Shown: positions 11,252-22,876 of the stretch, piece by piece | How the letters are laid out: the number at the start of each line of letters is the position of its first letter | Numbering within the stretch: the stretch's first letter is position 1 | Origin: Zychaea mexicana | Lineage: Eukaryota > Mucoromycota > Mucoromycetes > Mucorales > Lichtheimiaceae | Assembly (NCBI RefSeq): GCF_025766255.1 | Contig: NW_026516705.1 | Location: 1 to 64,000 of the forward strand | Length of the DNA stretch: 64,000 bases | Direction of reading: 5' to 3' | Made by a program: the position numbers and the translations under genes | The notes under the pieces: generated by a model | Database searches by the model: none | What the model was told of the DNA's origin: nothing | The model's input: only the letters and a program-made list of their open reading frames with translations

Positions 11252-11450
11252 CTCTGGACTCTGATGTATGATCCGACACTGATCGCTGGTTCGATTCCGC
11301 GTCACTAAGCATTTCTATTGGTTTATACTTGTCGATATGTCACAGCCAAGTGATCGATGATCGAATTATCGATTTGTCGATATTTTACTGCTTACCAGCC
11401 TGGTCATTTGAGAAAGTGATCGAATTATCGAAAATATCGAGTTATCGAGT

Positions 11451-11473
11451 ATCGAATTATCGAGCGGGCACTG
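11451..11473 (-). repeat. Right terminal inverted repeat
   Basis: Exact reverse complement of 8901-8923, followed by TA at 11474-11475. TCGA-containing words repeat through the 130 bases before it (11340-11450). Confidence 0.92.
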
Positions 11474-11475
11474 TA

Positions 11476-12498
11476 GAAGTCGCTCAGTGATTGCAGTCAA
11501 AAGATTACGCACATGCGCTATTTAGCCAAGTCTATAAGCTTTAGAATATTAACAAATCAAAGTATATATACTCAAGATATACGAAAGAAAATCCAAGAGT
11601 GAACAGTTGTATATTTTAGTTGCTGGAAGGCCACATAGAAACAATAAAAGTTGAAAACTCGAAAAAACAAGGCCAAAGCCAAGTGACCATGTTCTATCCT
11701 CAATGGGCTACGACGATGGCCAGGCCGCTACGTATCGACCAATTTCTGGATCAAAATGTGCCCTAAGATAGCCATTACCGGATAAGCATATTACACAAAG
11801 GATAGAATTAAGAAATATCTCTCCACAGAAGTAATTGTCCCTTAAGTTTATGAAATAATAGAGGACGTTGATAACGAGCCAATTCATTCACGACGAATAT
11901 ACGCGAAAGTAAAAGCTTTCGTTAAATCTTGCAGAAAATATGCGCAGTAAAATTTGCCTCAATGTGATATACTGTACGCTTCTAAATGTTAAAGTTGTTT
12001 GCAACGAAAGTTACTATGTGCAAAACAGGTGTACAATCTGTCAACGAAATGATGATCGTTATTAAATCGCTTCCACATTGAATCCTGTTTTCTTCTATCC
12101 AGTAAAGGGTATAAGCCTTACCATATATATTCATAACTATCTAGCCGTGTACGATTAATAGATTTGAAAGTTTTTAAGTAATATCTCGACAAATAATGTT
12201 TCCAATCAGGTGTTGGTTTTAGGCGATAAATAAGCTTTCTGAAGTGCTTAGTTTCAGGAATAAGTACTAGCCGAGTTTTTACACCACCGTTTCGCAAGTA
12301 ATTATAAAGGTCGAAAGCCAATTGATTATGTGTCGCGTATTTCGCACATACGCCTAACAGAGGCTGAGCAGATAGACCTACACTTCATCCTCCATTATGA
12401 TAATGGGCCATATTCACAAGTGGAATCTCCTAACTACATGTGTATAACAGTATAGCATAAATAGATCCAAAACAAAGCATAGGGTGGTAAACTTCGTA
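11476..12498. other. Spacer between transposon and the Lnt-like pseudogene
   Basis: No gene recognised. A minus-strand 67-codon ORF at 12118-12321 has no known motif and does not continue the Lnt-like protein. The region where the missing 3' half of the Lnt-like gene should lie contains unrelated sequence. Confidence 0.45.
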
Positions 12499-14124
12499 TC
12501 ACGTACTCGCTTGACGGATATACCACGGAAAGTTGTAATCAAAGCAGATAGCAGCACCGACACGTCCGAACTCTGGCGTATCCACGTATTGGATTTCTTC
12601 TTTTCCCGCCGGTTGTGGCTCCTATTATGCAGTAAGGTAATTTAGAGTCATTAGTAAAGCTATTTGTACCGATAGTAGTAAACCCAATAATATTGTGTAC
12701 ACATACAACGAATGGTACGGGATGGGCCTTATTGTAATTAATGGCAATTTCACCCTTTGGCGTTACTAGAACCAACTTGTTCTCCAAAATGTTGGTTTCG
12801 TGGTCCTTGTCATAAGTAAGAGCAAGATACACTTGTTTTTCCAGGGCAAGATTTCGGGCCTTTTCAAGCAGATCAGCTTCTTCCTGTGGACTGCTCGCGG
12901 ATCCCGTTTCCTCGGACCATACGATCAATTTGGCTCCTGCCTGTAGTTTAATCAATAAATGAAATTTTGCATGAGTATTTTACGATAGGTTACACTGAGG
13001 TGTCGTTTCACCCCTACTTCCGCAAAAAAAATATATACAAAGACATACATTAGCAAGACTTGTGGATCGATTTAACCATCGATCATGTTCTGTTTGCTGC
13101 TGCTGGTTTAGCAAACTTGGACCAATCACGCAGCCGACAGGAACGGTTTCAGGCACATAGTCAGGATACGCGACCTGGAAGAACGAGCCTCGATGGATAT
13201 TGATTTGCCAGCCCCCAATAATGGATAGTAGGGAGAGTAAAGCAGCATACCAGATGGCAGGATGCCAAAGCCATCCCTTCTCGGTGGTGGCGGTAGTGAT
13301 AGGATGCGTTACAAGCTGTTGTTCTTCATCACCGTCGTTGTCGGCATTATTGCTGAACGCCGGCTTTTCGGAAGTTCGGCCGAACTCTTGGACGATCGTG
13401 GCAAATAACGCGAGCAAAAAGTCCACAGCGGGTCGTCCAGCAAACCACACTGCAGCCTGTACAATGTCTGGGAAGCCAGTAATGATACTGTTGGAGTATG
13501 TGAGGATATCGCCAGCGCCCATCAAATGGCCAAAAAGGGCAAGCCAGACGCCTGTGAATAAAAGCGGAAAAACCAACACGCGTACCCTGCTGGTGACTAG
13601 CAAGGAAGTCAGCTGCGACTGGAACGCACACGTTGATACCAGCACCTAACGCAACCACTTGAATGAAGTGCATTTACCCATAACAGTGGCTCTTATTTAG
13701 TAAAAAAAATAGTTTGCTGATCGTTTCTTTGCTTCAATGGCAACGGTTAAAAAATATCCTCACCTAACGTCAACCACGGACGCTGGAATCGTTTCTCACT
13801 TTCAAGACCGTCTGGTAAACCTAGAATGGAGATCATAAAGACAAGACATTCACGACGAAAGCGATAAAGACATTGAGCCATTGCTTGCGGGTATAATGAA
13901 GCAATAGTGCAAAGTAAAACACGGTTGCTGATGGAATGGACTGAGTGCCACTGGCAAACACGCTACATAGTAAGGAACGAGAGAGGTGCCCTCGCAAATC
14001 AATACTTTTTCTTACTACAGCCACACCTTAAACAGCTATCTAGTTTTTCTTACCCCACAAAAAACAGTGGTAATACGAGCCGATGGCCGATACTATATGA
14101 TTTCAGCTTTTCAGTGATCGTCAT
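12499..14124 (-). pseudogene. Apolipoprotein N-acyltransferase (Lnt)-like carbon-nitrogen hydrolase, decayed and truncated
   Basis: Reading the minus strand from ATG 14122-14124: a first exon (MTITEKLKSYS...PLFFVG), an intron, then VFASGTQSIPSATVFYFALL with several membrane segments. Later sections include VRVLVFPLLFTGVWLALFGH and, after an intron at 12941-13048, the nitrilase-fold domain GAKLIVWSEETG (Glu of the catalytic triad), then TPKGEIAINYNKAH (Lys). After an intron at 12622-12706 comes the nucleophile region GRVGAAICFDYNFPWYIRQAS. The protein stops there (12499-12501), well short of a full domain. Two apparent frameshifts, near 13850 and near 13600, break the membrane part; explaining them by splicing would need introns of only 33-34 nt, and the first still leaves the wrong phase. 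Known family members acylate lipoproteins in bacteria; fungal homologues are poorly characterised. Most likely a pseudogene. Confidence 0.75.
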
Positions 14125-14990
14125 AAAGTAAGAAAAGATGAACGTCAATTATACAGTATAGACTCGATTGTAAGTTCGGGTGAATCTTGGCGCTGTGCTC
14201 CTCCGCCAAGCTCTTTTATCATTCGTGTGGAATATACGATAGACGGTGCTACCTATATCACATCAGACTTCAAAGGTGTTACTAAATCATGTGCATGTAT
14301 ATACAATGTGTACTATCAAATGAAGCATTTACGTCTTGCTGTGCCATTAATCAAAAGCAAGGTTCTCATAGGTATAGCGTATATTATCACAGTTTAGGAC
14401 CATGCCTCAAGTATCAACGCCGTTACTATTACAGTTGCATATGTGCAACAGTGACACATGCATTTGCAGATATTGGCACTCGTCGAACAGCTTTTTTACT
14501 ATGATACGTTCTTCGATAATTGATGATGATGATGGATGGCGCCTTTTTAAAGCTCTTTTACATTGAAACAGAATAAAGTTGGATGCACTGTGGTCAGCAA
14601 ATTTTTAAAAAGAATCTCCACCGGCACGCCAGAGATCGCACTTCTGGTTGTATAATCACTGAATGGATCGCTCTGTTCACGGAACCACACCGGTAAATGC
14701 ACAATTCATAATTTTCTTTCATAGAGAGGCTGGTCTCGTTTTCTGCAGCAAGCTGCTCCTCGAAAAGCATTTATTATAAATAGTCAATTGATCAGCCCAT
14801 GCTCAGGATAGTTACAAACACTTCTTCAAGAGAGTAGAAACGAAATCAATAAAATTTATTGTACACAAAGACAGAAGAAGACACGTTTTTTATCGTTGCT
14901 TGCAAATGACCGGCTTGTATATGAATCCTTCGTTCCTCAAAGGAGAGGTTGCTCTCCCTTGGTCTCCACAAGCCTCAGTTCCAAAGGAAC
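14125..14990. other. Spacer, no gene recognised
   Basis: Short unsupported ORFs only. ATG/GAT triplets at 14518-14537 form a short microsatellite. Confidence 0.4.
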
Positions 14991-15256
14991 CTACACCTCC
15001 CAATAACAAATCACTACAAATAGAAGAAGATGGGTGAGAGTAGTTTGTCAAGGGGGGAATTACGTGTATACTTACTTTGTGAGTGCACAGCGGTAAAGAA
15101 CTTTACGGCTTGTAGTGCGCTCACCTACACCTCCCAATAACAAATCACTACAAATAGAAGAAGATGGGTGAGAGTAGTTTGTCAAGGGGGGAATTACGTG
15201 TATACTTACTTTGTGAGTGCACAGCGGTAAAGAACTTATGGCTTGTAGTGCGCTCA
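14991..15256 (+). repeat. 134-bp tandem duplication
   Basis: CTACACCTCCCAATAACAAA starts at 14991 and again at 15125. The two copies are nearly identical; the clearest difference is CTTTACGGC versus CTTATGGC near their ends. Each contains AAGGGGGGAATTACG and GTGAGTGCACAGCGG. No protein is evident. Confidence 0.85.
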
Positions 15257-17100
15257 CGGATAGGGCTCGCTGCAATAGCGACTCGTGCACTGCGCCACAA
15301 AGATCCTAATGAAAATCGCAAATGTACGCCGAAAACAATAACGAATACTGATTCTGCACGTACACCCACTCGGATCAAGTAGCAGAAGGCAACCCTTCAA
15401 TAAAGAAGCTGAAAAGTGGAAAAGATCTTTCGACAGTGAGGAAGAAGAAAGAGAAAGGGAAATGCGCAGTCGAGTCCAGTTCTTTTGTAGGCGTCACAGT
15501 TTGACCTGTTTGACCATCCGATGTTGCACAAGGATCGCGAACAATGGATGACAATCTCTCAAGGGCCATGCTTCACACCGATAACACCTGCACATTGTAG
15601 ACGCTCCAGGCTCCATGCACACACTCGTCCCATCTCGCTACTTGGCGATCACGATGAGTTTCGTTCTTTTCTGTTCACTGAAGCTTGCCTCTTATCGGTG
15701 TACCATATGCATAAGGGGCAAGAGTCGAGTGGGAACATTTCCGAAAGTGTGAGTAACACCAAAAATCTCTTATGATTTCATGCATGAACGGTGCTTCGGA
15801 AAGTTTTTCCAGGGCACCAATTCAGATACCATGGAAATCGCTACAAGTTCACTCCAAGTAAGTCAAAATATGCCACAGCGGCCGATTCAAAGAAAGAAGT
15901 GGCAGTGACGGCCAAGGGGCACAGCCGCAACAACCAGGTTGTCGATGAACAGAAGGAGTAGAAAGGAGAGTAGGAGCAATGTGACGTTTAAAAGAAATTA
16001 TAGAGCGCGTCGTCACCTGACATTGCTCTTGTCGGCATGAGTTGTTCCTTACATCCACTACTCGAAATATGTAATTAGCAAGCATGACTTTAGCTTTTGT
16101 TTGAAATGTGAAGATAGCAGTCAGGGTATACAGGATGATTGGCAGCACATATGTAGGCAGTAGCACGGACGGCAAAATAGTTTTATGTCTACTGTGACTC
16201 GTATTACGTCGTATGTTTAAGATCGTAACCTGATGTTTTTTGAAGCCTTCGAAAGCCTTGGAAAGCTTTCCAGAGCATTTAAAGATTTCAGAAAGCGAAC
16301 ATGAATTTCTGGCGTATGGCTACCAATGAACGTGCGTCAGACCTCCAACATCTGGTCTTTATCGTAGGCGGTCGAGTAGCTGTACTGTACCAGCCAATGT
16401 CCTTAACAAAGATGTCCTCGCTTTGCGCGCTCCATGAAACCCCTTCTTTGGTAAGGCTTATGAGTTTGCTTTATTGACAACCAATTGCTGTTGCTGCTGT
16501 TGTCGGCTGCGGAGACATTTTGGTATAATGAATGGTGTCGTAGCATTTTTCCGCCCGAGGAATCCCGGTATCCTTATACCCCCCCTACTACTGAGCGTTA
16601 AATTTTGCAGTTGGTGGCATTCCATACGTAGTAGTGGTATTAAACGCGTCTCCTCGTTCATTTTTTGATTTATCCTGAGCGTCGTAAGATGTAAATCCAA
16701 TGTGGAAAGCACGGCAACAAGCCTTGTGCATCTTAGCCATGACATTCGGAATGATTTCTCGAGTAATGCATCTACTACTGGCCGCGACGAGGCCAAACCA
16801 ACGAATATACGCGATAATCCCTTGTATCCATCGGACACTCCAACGGTCTTCACCACCAATGAATGCTTTAGTCAGCACGTCACAACAGTTGGGAAGCGAC
16901 TTTAGCGTCTAATAATCATATCCTGTGCCTGAGTCCCCATAGTTCTCGTGGGCCCATTCGCATGCCTGATGACTTAAGTTACTGAAAAACACACTCAAAA
17001 ACACACACACGGGTACGTAACAGCAGAAATACGGCGACGTATCTTTTGATTTTATACAGCGCAATACTGCCTTTTTTTTAAAAAAGAATATGCTTTTATT
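15257..17100. other. Spacer, no gene recognised
   Basis: ORFs of 60-133 codons on both strands overlap each other and have no recognisable motif or splice structure. A GAAAGC/CCTTGGAAAGC stutter occurs at 16240-16290. Confidence 0.35.
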
Positions 17101-17106
17101 AATCTA

Positions 17107-17247
17107 CATACTGCTACTACTACATACCGCTGCCACTGCCACTGCCACTGCTGCTACTGCTGCCACTGCTGCTACTGCTGCTACTGCTACTGCTGCTGCC
17201 ACTGCCACTGTCACTGCTGCTGCCACTGCTTCTGCTGCTACGGGTAG
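17107..17247. repeat. CTG/CCA trinucleotide tract
   Basis: Imperfect CTGCTACTGCTGCCACTGC-type triplets over about 140 bp. On the minus strand they read as a Ser/Gly run at the end of a 79-codon ORF starting at 17359; that ORF shows nothing beyond low complexity. Confidence 0.85.
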
Positions 17248-17249
17248 TC

Positions 17250-19490
17250 CTGGCTGAAACGACAAACTTTTGGACGCGGCCATCCCGGTTCATCGTTATG
17301 CTCGTCGACACTGTGCACGGGTACTTTTTTGCATTCGAAATCTTGGTCACAATTTTCATGATTCAAAAGAAAAGAAAGAGAGAGAGAGAGAGGAGCAAAG
17401 TAGCAAAAATTATCTCCATGTAGTGCTTTTATATCTTTTTTTTTTGTATGAGTAAAGTTTATTTAAATTGAGGGCTCTGAGCCCCAATAAAATATGTTGC
17501 TTATTCTGTTATGGGTGCTATGGAGGGGTAACGTGCCTTTAGGTCCTGCAAATACTGTAATGCAATCGTTTGATTCCATGGCGACTCATCTAAGACTGCG
17601 CGCCAATGCATTGTCCAAACAGTTTGTAAAACCAGACCAAGCTTTTATATCTTATCTGTTCGCTTGGTCAACTGATCCAAAAAAGGAAAAAAAGAAAATT
17701 GACAGCGTCACTTACCAGCCCAGGTGATGCCATGTTACACCGACAAGCACACTCTGGACACGCCGAACTATGGGTCTGTCGTCTCCCGAGGCATTCGGAA
17801 TGCAACCTCACTGACATTCCCCTTTGCAATGTGCTCACTTCAGGCTACACGTACACACTAGTCTTGTCTTTCTACATGGCTCTCACAAAGTGTCTCCACT
17901 TGTTAAAGTATGATGACGCCTTTTCTTCTACTCGACACTGAGGTTACACAAGGCCTAGACTATCGATAAGGGCGCATGACGGGGGCATTGTCTTTTGGAA
18001 AGCTATACTGGCGATCCGTGATTCCAAGTGGCAATCGGAACAATGCTTACAGAAGCCCCGCTACGCTTTGTATTCTTCCGCGCGTTTGAAAGTACAGGCG
18101 CGTGTGACATCCAGGAGATTAGCAGACTCTCGCTGTCTATGTCCCTGCGTTTTTGTACTCTGGCGGTGCAGCAGTGTCTCGTCTGTTGTGTCGCAGTCGA
18201 GAGTGAAAACGCGGCTGAATGACGGCTTTCCCCACAACAACAGCCATGCTCTGCAGATTGAGGAAAGAATACTTCTGTTCAATAATACATGGCTCCAATA
18301 AGGGAACCATTTACATTCGCAGGAGAGTCAGATACTGTATTCACGCAGCAGTCTAGATACCATTGAATCAAAAAGCGCTGCCATAGCAACTGGCAGTTTC
18401 ATTTGATTCTTCTTCAGCTACCAAAGCTTTAATCACATCCATGTGCGCATCGGGCGCTGTAGTCGTGTCCTCGACTGCTTCAGATAGAAGTGAGGGATCA
18501 ACATGCACAGCTGCCGTGGGATCAAATACGGTAGCAGTCGGCACAGGGCGAGTACGATCAGGAGTGTTGTCACAGGCCGTTGAACAGGTGTCGTTTGAAC
18601 CTCATGAGAAGAACGTCTGAGTACAAGTCGTCGCGATGCGTCCTCAACCACACATACTCTGCGCGAAACTGGGAACCACAACACTCCATCAACAGTTTAC
18701 AGTACTCGCGCTAAACCAATATGTCCATCGGGTCAAGATTCAAGGTGAAGGCTGGCCGAGGATTGAAGAGATCGGGAGAAAGGCGACTAGCCGCACGTCT
18801 GTGGACCTCGTTGTTGAGCTCACAATCTATGTCATCCATAATCCGTGAAAAATTTGGGCGATGCTTACCATATGAAGAAAAGTAGTTTGCTCTGGAACAC
18901 ATTCGCAGGTGCAGGAGCAGCTTGCGATAGCGGCAAGATGGGCGGCGGCGGCGGAGGCGGGAGCAAACCAAACTACGTACACAAGGAACAGATCAACGTG
19001 CGCATCGAAGTGCAACACTCAGCGCGAGCAACAAAGGCCACAAGGACGACGAAACCAGTAAAGTTACAAAGAAGTGGGTGGGCCTGCCAGAGGAACGTAA
19101 TGCAACCAGGGGCGAGGACACCACACAACATAGCGAGCGAAATTGCGAAAAATTCAAGCTTTGCGATAAAAGAGATAAGAAGCTGTTAAAGAAGAAGAGA
19201 TGTGCACTGCGACGGGCGACATAATCATATATTGTTGCCTACGCAACAAATTGAAGTCTCCGCCAACTTTTTAGCATGTATTTTTTATGCGTGCACCATG
19301 GTATCGCTACCGCCATGGAGATGTCCTGTACGTTTTGAGTACTCACGTTATCACTGCCTTTATTTCTTAAAGCAACTAATCATTTGGTGGCATCACAAAG
19401 GATAAACCTATTATCATCGCATAGTAGCATAGCTCGGATGACTAAACAGATTGGATGTTTTAAAAAACACGATAATTGGCGTATACTGTA
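17250..19490. other. Spacer, no gene recognised
   Basis: Includes an (AG)n stretch at about 17372-17392 and a GGC-rich stutter at 18940-18960. No ORF looks like a conserved protein. Confidence 0.35.
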
Positions 19491-19495
19491 TGTAC

Positions 19496-19555
19496 ACTCT
19501 TTCCAGTAACTTTTTGCGCATATCCTGTGTAACACTTTGCGCTTGGCGCAGATTT
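19496..19555 (+). repeat. 60-bp inverted repeat, left arm
   Basis: Pairs with the reverse complement of 20446-20505; 56 of 60 positions match. It contains CACTTTGCGCTTGGCGCAGA. The sequences outside the arms are unrelated, so these look like two copies of a dispersed repeat in opposite orientation, or ends of an uncharacterised element of about 1 kb. Confidence 0.8.
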
Positions 19556-20445
19556 TCTTTTCGCCGAATTGACAAGGCACAAAGTGCGCAAACAGCATTG
19601 ATGCGGTCTTTAATTAAACAATGGATCAATGCAACAGGGTTGGTACTGTTAAGTATTGAAGAAATGGGGTCCGTTCCAGTGTTCACTCAAAGCAAACAGT
19701 ACTTGACCATTGCAATAAGTGAGTGAGTAGCACCTGGGTGTTCGATCCCAGTTGTTGCTCCTGGGATAGACCCCTAGAAATAAATGATTACAGTGTTATC
19801 ATTTCTATGATACGTCAAAGTGACGTGGTAGTAAATATTGTTATGTTTTGGTTGGTCTTTTAAAGTGTATCCGTTGTGTTCGTTTGACCATTGGAATCAT
19901 TGGAAAGGAACTCATTTATAAATATGGAAGGAGCTGTGATATCTGACGCAAAGGAAAAAATGTTCCATTGGAAAAGATTTGGGAGAGATTCCACTCGAAC
20001 ATAATTTTGGGATACAGGCCTGTTACCATAACAGCATCTGATGAGCAAACTCGCGAGCACATGAAATAAAGACTACAAAGTACCCAGTTGTATTGCCGCA
20101 AAGTTTGATTTGACACGAACACACAAAGATGCGAAGACCTTGTAAGATGAAAAATAAGATACTGTATGATAAGAGGATGATATACAGAGGAAACACTTCG
20201 ATGAGAACAAGGTAACATACTACACTGAGTGAGGTAATGGGAATATACTATGTACAAAAATGTAAGAATGTCACTAAGAACCATGAAGTATACATAAACA
20301 TTTAGTAAATATCTAAAATAAATACAGAATATCACTTACTTTCAATCACATCTTGAATGTGTTCTTCAAATGCTGTCACAATTACAGGCCCGTGTGAAAA
20401 AGAAGACAAACCTAGATTCGCGTAAAGTGGGCTCTCTCCCAAATC

Positions 20446-20505
20446 AAATCTGCGCCAAGCGCAATGTGTTACGCAGGATATGTGCAAATAGTTACTGGAA
20501 AGAGT
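20446..20505 (-). repeat. 60-bp inverted repeat, right arm
   Basis: Reverse-complement partner of 19496-19555, with four mismatches and an 890-bp interval. The interval has no recognisable gene. Confidence 0.8.
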
Positions 20506-20747
20506 CAGTGTATGTATGATTGGAAAAAACAAATGATAGCCGATGACAGTGTTTTTATATACAGATACATAATAAACGCAGTATAGGTAATAAGTACAGT
20601 ATGGCTTAAGCAAGGATAATTTTGTTGGGGTGATAAAACAGCTCACTTCAGTGTAAGGAGGCGAAAGTTAATCTATTTAGGGAGCATAACAGATGTGTCA
20701 AAGGTGCCTGCCTCCAAACGAACTTCTTTGAACTGTGCCCTTAAATG

Positions 20748-22080
20748 TCAAGTCGCACTTCGCACTTCTGGGACGCGCTTTGAGTGGCTAGTAGCGGCAC
20801 CGACGTCGTCGCCATCTTCGGAAAAACTGCCGCTTCTTCTATGAAGTATACTTTTTTGAATTTGGATATCCTTTGATTCGCGTAATATAAATGTACACTT
20901 ACTCATCCGCCTGCTCGTCCTGCACCTTGCAAAAAAATAAAAAAGAAAGAAAACATATACAGTTAGTCATTTGATACTTTTAGAAGCCGGACTAGCTGGT
21001 GGCGATAGTACGTACAGAGAATAAACATGTAAGAAGAGTTGGAAAAAAAAGTATATAACTTACATCACCGTCCGACGAGGACTCTTGCACCTTTTTTTTT
21101 TGCTGGAGTGCCGTCCTATATTTTTCGTTTTCCCTCTGGCGTGCCGTAATAGCTTCCCATACGCGTCGTAAAAGGTAATCCGCTGCCCATGAATCTGGAC
21201 ACGCCGATAAATCGATCTTGGGACTTACTCGCGCCAAAGCCAAGCGTTCTAAATTGGCACATGCCTTGACTCGATGTGGACGCACTTCTTCTTTACCAAA
21301 TGTAGTTGGGCATACTCCAGGTGTACCTAGCGCCTTTTGGATGGCTGTAACTTCGTCACGTCCGATATTCAAAAGCTTTTCATAGCCTTTAATTGCCTTT
21401 TCGAGACTTTGACCATAGCCGGGCTGACTAGCAATCAACCTAAGGATATGATTTTTAACTACTTTGGTGGGCTTCCTTGCAGGATCCTTCTTGACGTTGC
21501 TCTTTCTGAAAATGGCTTCAGCGAGCTGGGACGTGGAAACTTTGTCCTTGCCCTTACGGCGCATCATCCTGTCGGTAGCTAATGTCTTTGCCTTTGCTGA
21601 TGGCGTGTACGAAGATGCGTTGTTATTGTTGGATGGTGCTCGTGACGAAGAAAACTGCTTTGATTTCGAGGGTGGCAGTTTTGATTGAGACGCTGCAGCA
21701 GTTGAGGATGCATTGGCGGCCTTTAAATACTGTTCCAATTTCCGTTCCAAGTCGCTTTGACGCTTCAAAAGACTTTCGGTGGATTGGCGTATCCATTGTA
21801 GCTCGGCTAACATCTTTTTGGCGAATGGTCGGCCGTTCATGTCGGCATCAGCATCATCGCTACTATCACCCTGGTCAGAAGTAGTATCTGAAGATGACTC
21901 TATGCTTTCGTAGTTTGACACAGGATACTGTGGCATATAGTGCAGAGGTACTGGCGGAACAGTGGTACCGTGGGGTAGCCAAAACATTCCAGTCGGTACG
22001 GGTGTAGGTGCCGGTGTCATGCTGCCAGAGTGGCGTGCTCTTTTGCGATGACGATGGCGACGTGGTGAAGTGGAGTACAT
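20748..22080 (-). CDS. Unrecognised hydrophilic coiled-coil protein, 376 aa
   Basis: Three exons: 22080-21064, 20925-20903 and 20838-20748; the joined frame is intact. I chose the Met at 22080 (MYSTSPRRHRHRKRARHSG); an in-frame ATG at 22164 would add 28 residues. The order is a basic start, a Pro-rich part, an acidic Ser/Asp stretch, a probable coiled coil (AELQWIRQSTESLLKRQSDL), a Ser/Asn linker, then a denser region with VVKNHILRLIASQPGYG and PDSWAADYLLRRVWEAI that looks folded. The end is acidic (SSSDGD...SFSEDGDDVG). Basic clusters suggest a nuclear protein. No family is recognised. The last small exons rest on splice signals only; without them the protein would end in a hydrophobic read-through at 20992, which is less likely. 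Confidence 0.65.
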
Positions 22081-22876
22081 GTTTGTGTGTCTATCCGTTT
22101 GCGTATTTAGTGGGCTAGTATGCAGGTTCAAAAGAAAAGAGTGAGAGCGGGAGAGAGAAAGCAAAGGAACCCGTTGCCTTCTGTGTCAAAGAAATTTTGA
22201 AAAAAAAAGTTACGCCCAACTCATTTGTGCGACCCAAGGTTGTTTTACATCATCAACAACAACAGTCATGCTCCATCTCTATTCTTTTTCCCAGCAGCTA
22301 CTGATGATGGATATACGTAAGTGATCTTCATGTTTTTATCAGGCAATCTTTGCGCTATCTATCGCCATTGCAAAAACAGAGTTATCCTACCTGTCATTAA
22401 TACATGCCATTTTGTGTCTGGTGCTATAGAGCTTATAGATCCTGAAATCGTTTCTGATAACTTTACTGTGTTAAAGCATACGACCGCTGTCGTCACCGTT
22501 AATCTTACGCACTTACGTCGACTTGATTTATGACCACAATAGCTCGTGTAAGATTAAGTGAACACTGAGACTAAGACATATACCTTGACGTTAATCAATG
22601 ATTATTTCCTTAGAAAACTATTGTACACTGCTACTATGCAGTCGCTAGTACATACTTAGTAGCAGAAGCAACTACACATATTTCTATAAAATTATAGCTC
22701 GATGAGGCTGTCTCTAGGAGTCACTTGGAAACAATTGCTGCCTATCAATAGAGTTATTTGACTGCATTGAGTTTCGCCTAAGCATGAACATCAATTTTTC
22801 CGGCACGAATAACCCAGCGGGATTTTGTTCGTTCCTTCATAATTTTCAGTTCTTTCTGTTCCTTTTTACAAACACA

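Larger units (their letters stand above)
8901..11473 (+). mobile_element. Pogo/Tigger-like Tc1/mariner-superfamily transposon (copy 2, complete, broken transposase)
   Basis: A 2573-bp element with perfect 23-bp terminal inverted repeats (8901-8923 and 11451-11473) that begin CAGTGCCCGCTCGATAATTC, flanked by TA on both sides. It encodes a transposase with an N-terminal CENP-B/pogo helix-turn-helix and a DDD catalytic core. Subterminal regions at both ends carry extra copies of the TCGATAATTCGAT word from the inverted repeat. The coding region is interrupted, so this copy is probably not autonomous. Its right 941 bp are identical to copy 1 at the window start, which implies recent movement. Confidence 0.93.

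Noticed and set aside
12118..12321. Minus ORF as a possible last exon of the Lnt-like gene
   Set aside because: Its sequence does not resemble the missing nitrilase half and no splice join gives a conserved continuation.
13552..13585. 34-nt intron that would repair the second frameshift in the Lnt-like gene
   Set aside because: Too short compared with the other introns here, and the sequence it would remove encodes a good membrane segment in the neighbouring frame.
17120..17359. Ser/Gly-rich 79-aa ORF
   Set aside because: Mostly the translation of a triplet microsatellite; no upstream exon or conserved part visible.
19725..19775. B-box-like GTTCGATCCCAG, possible tRNA or tRNA-derived SINE
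   Set aside because: The stem-loop has an eight-base loop and no 5' half with a complementary acceptor stem is present.
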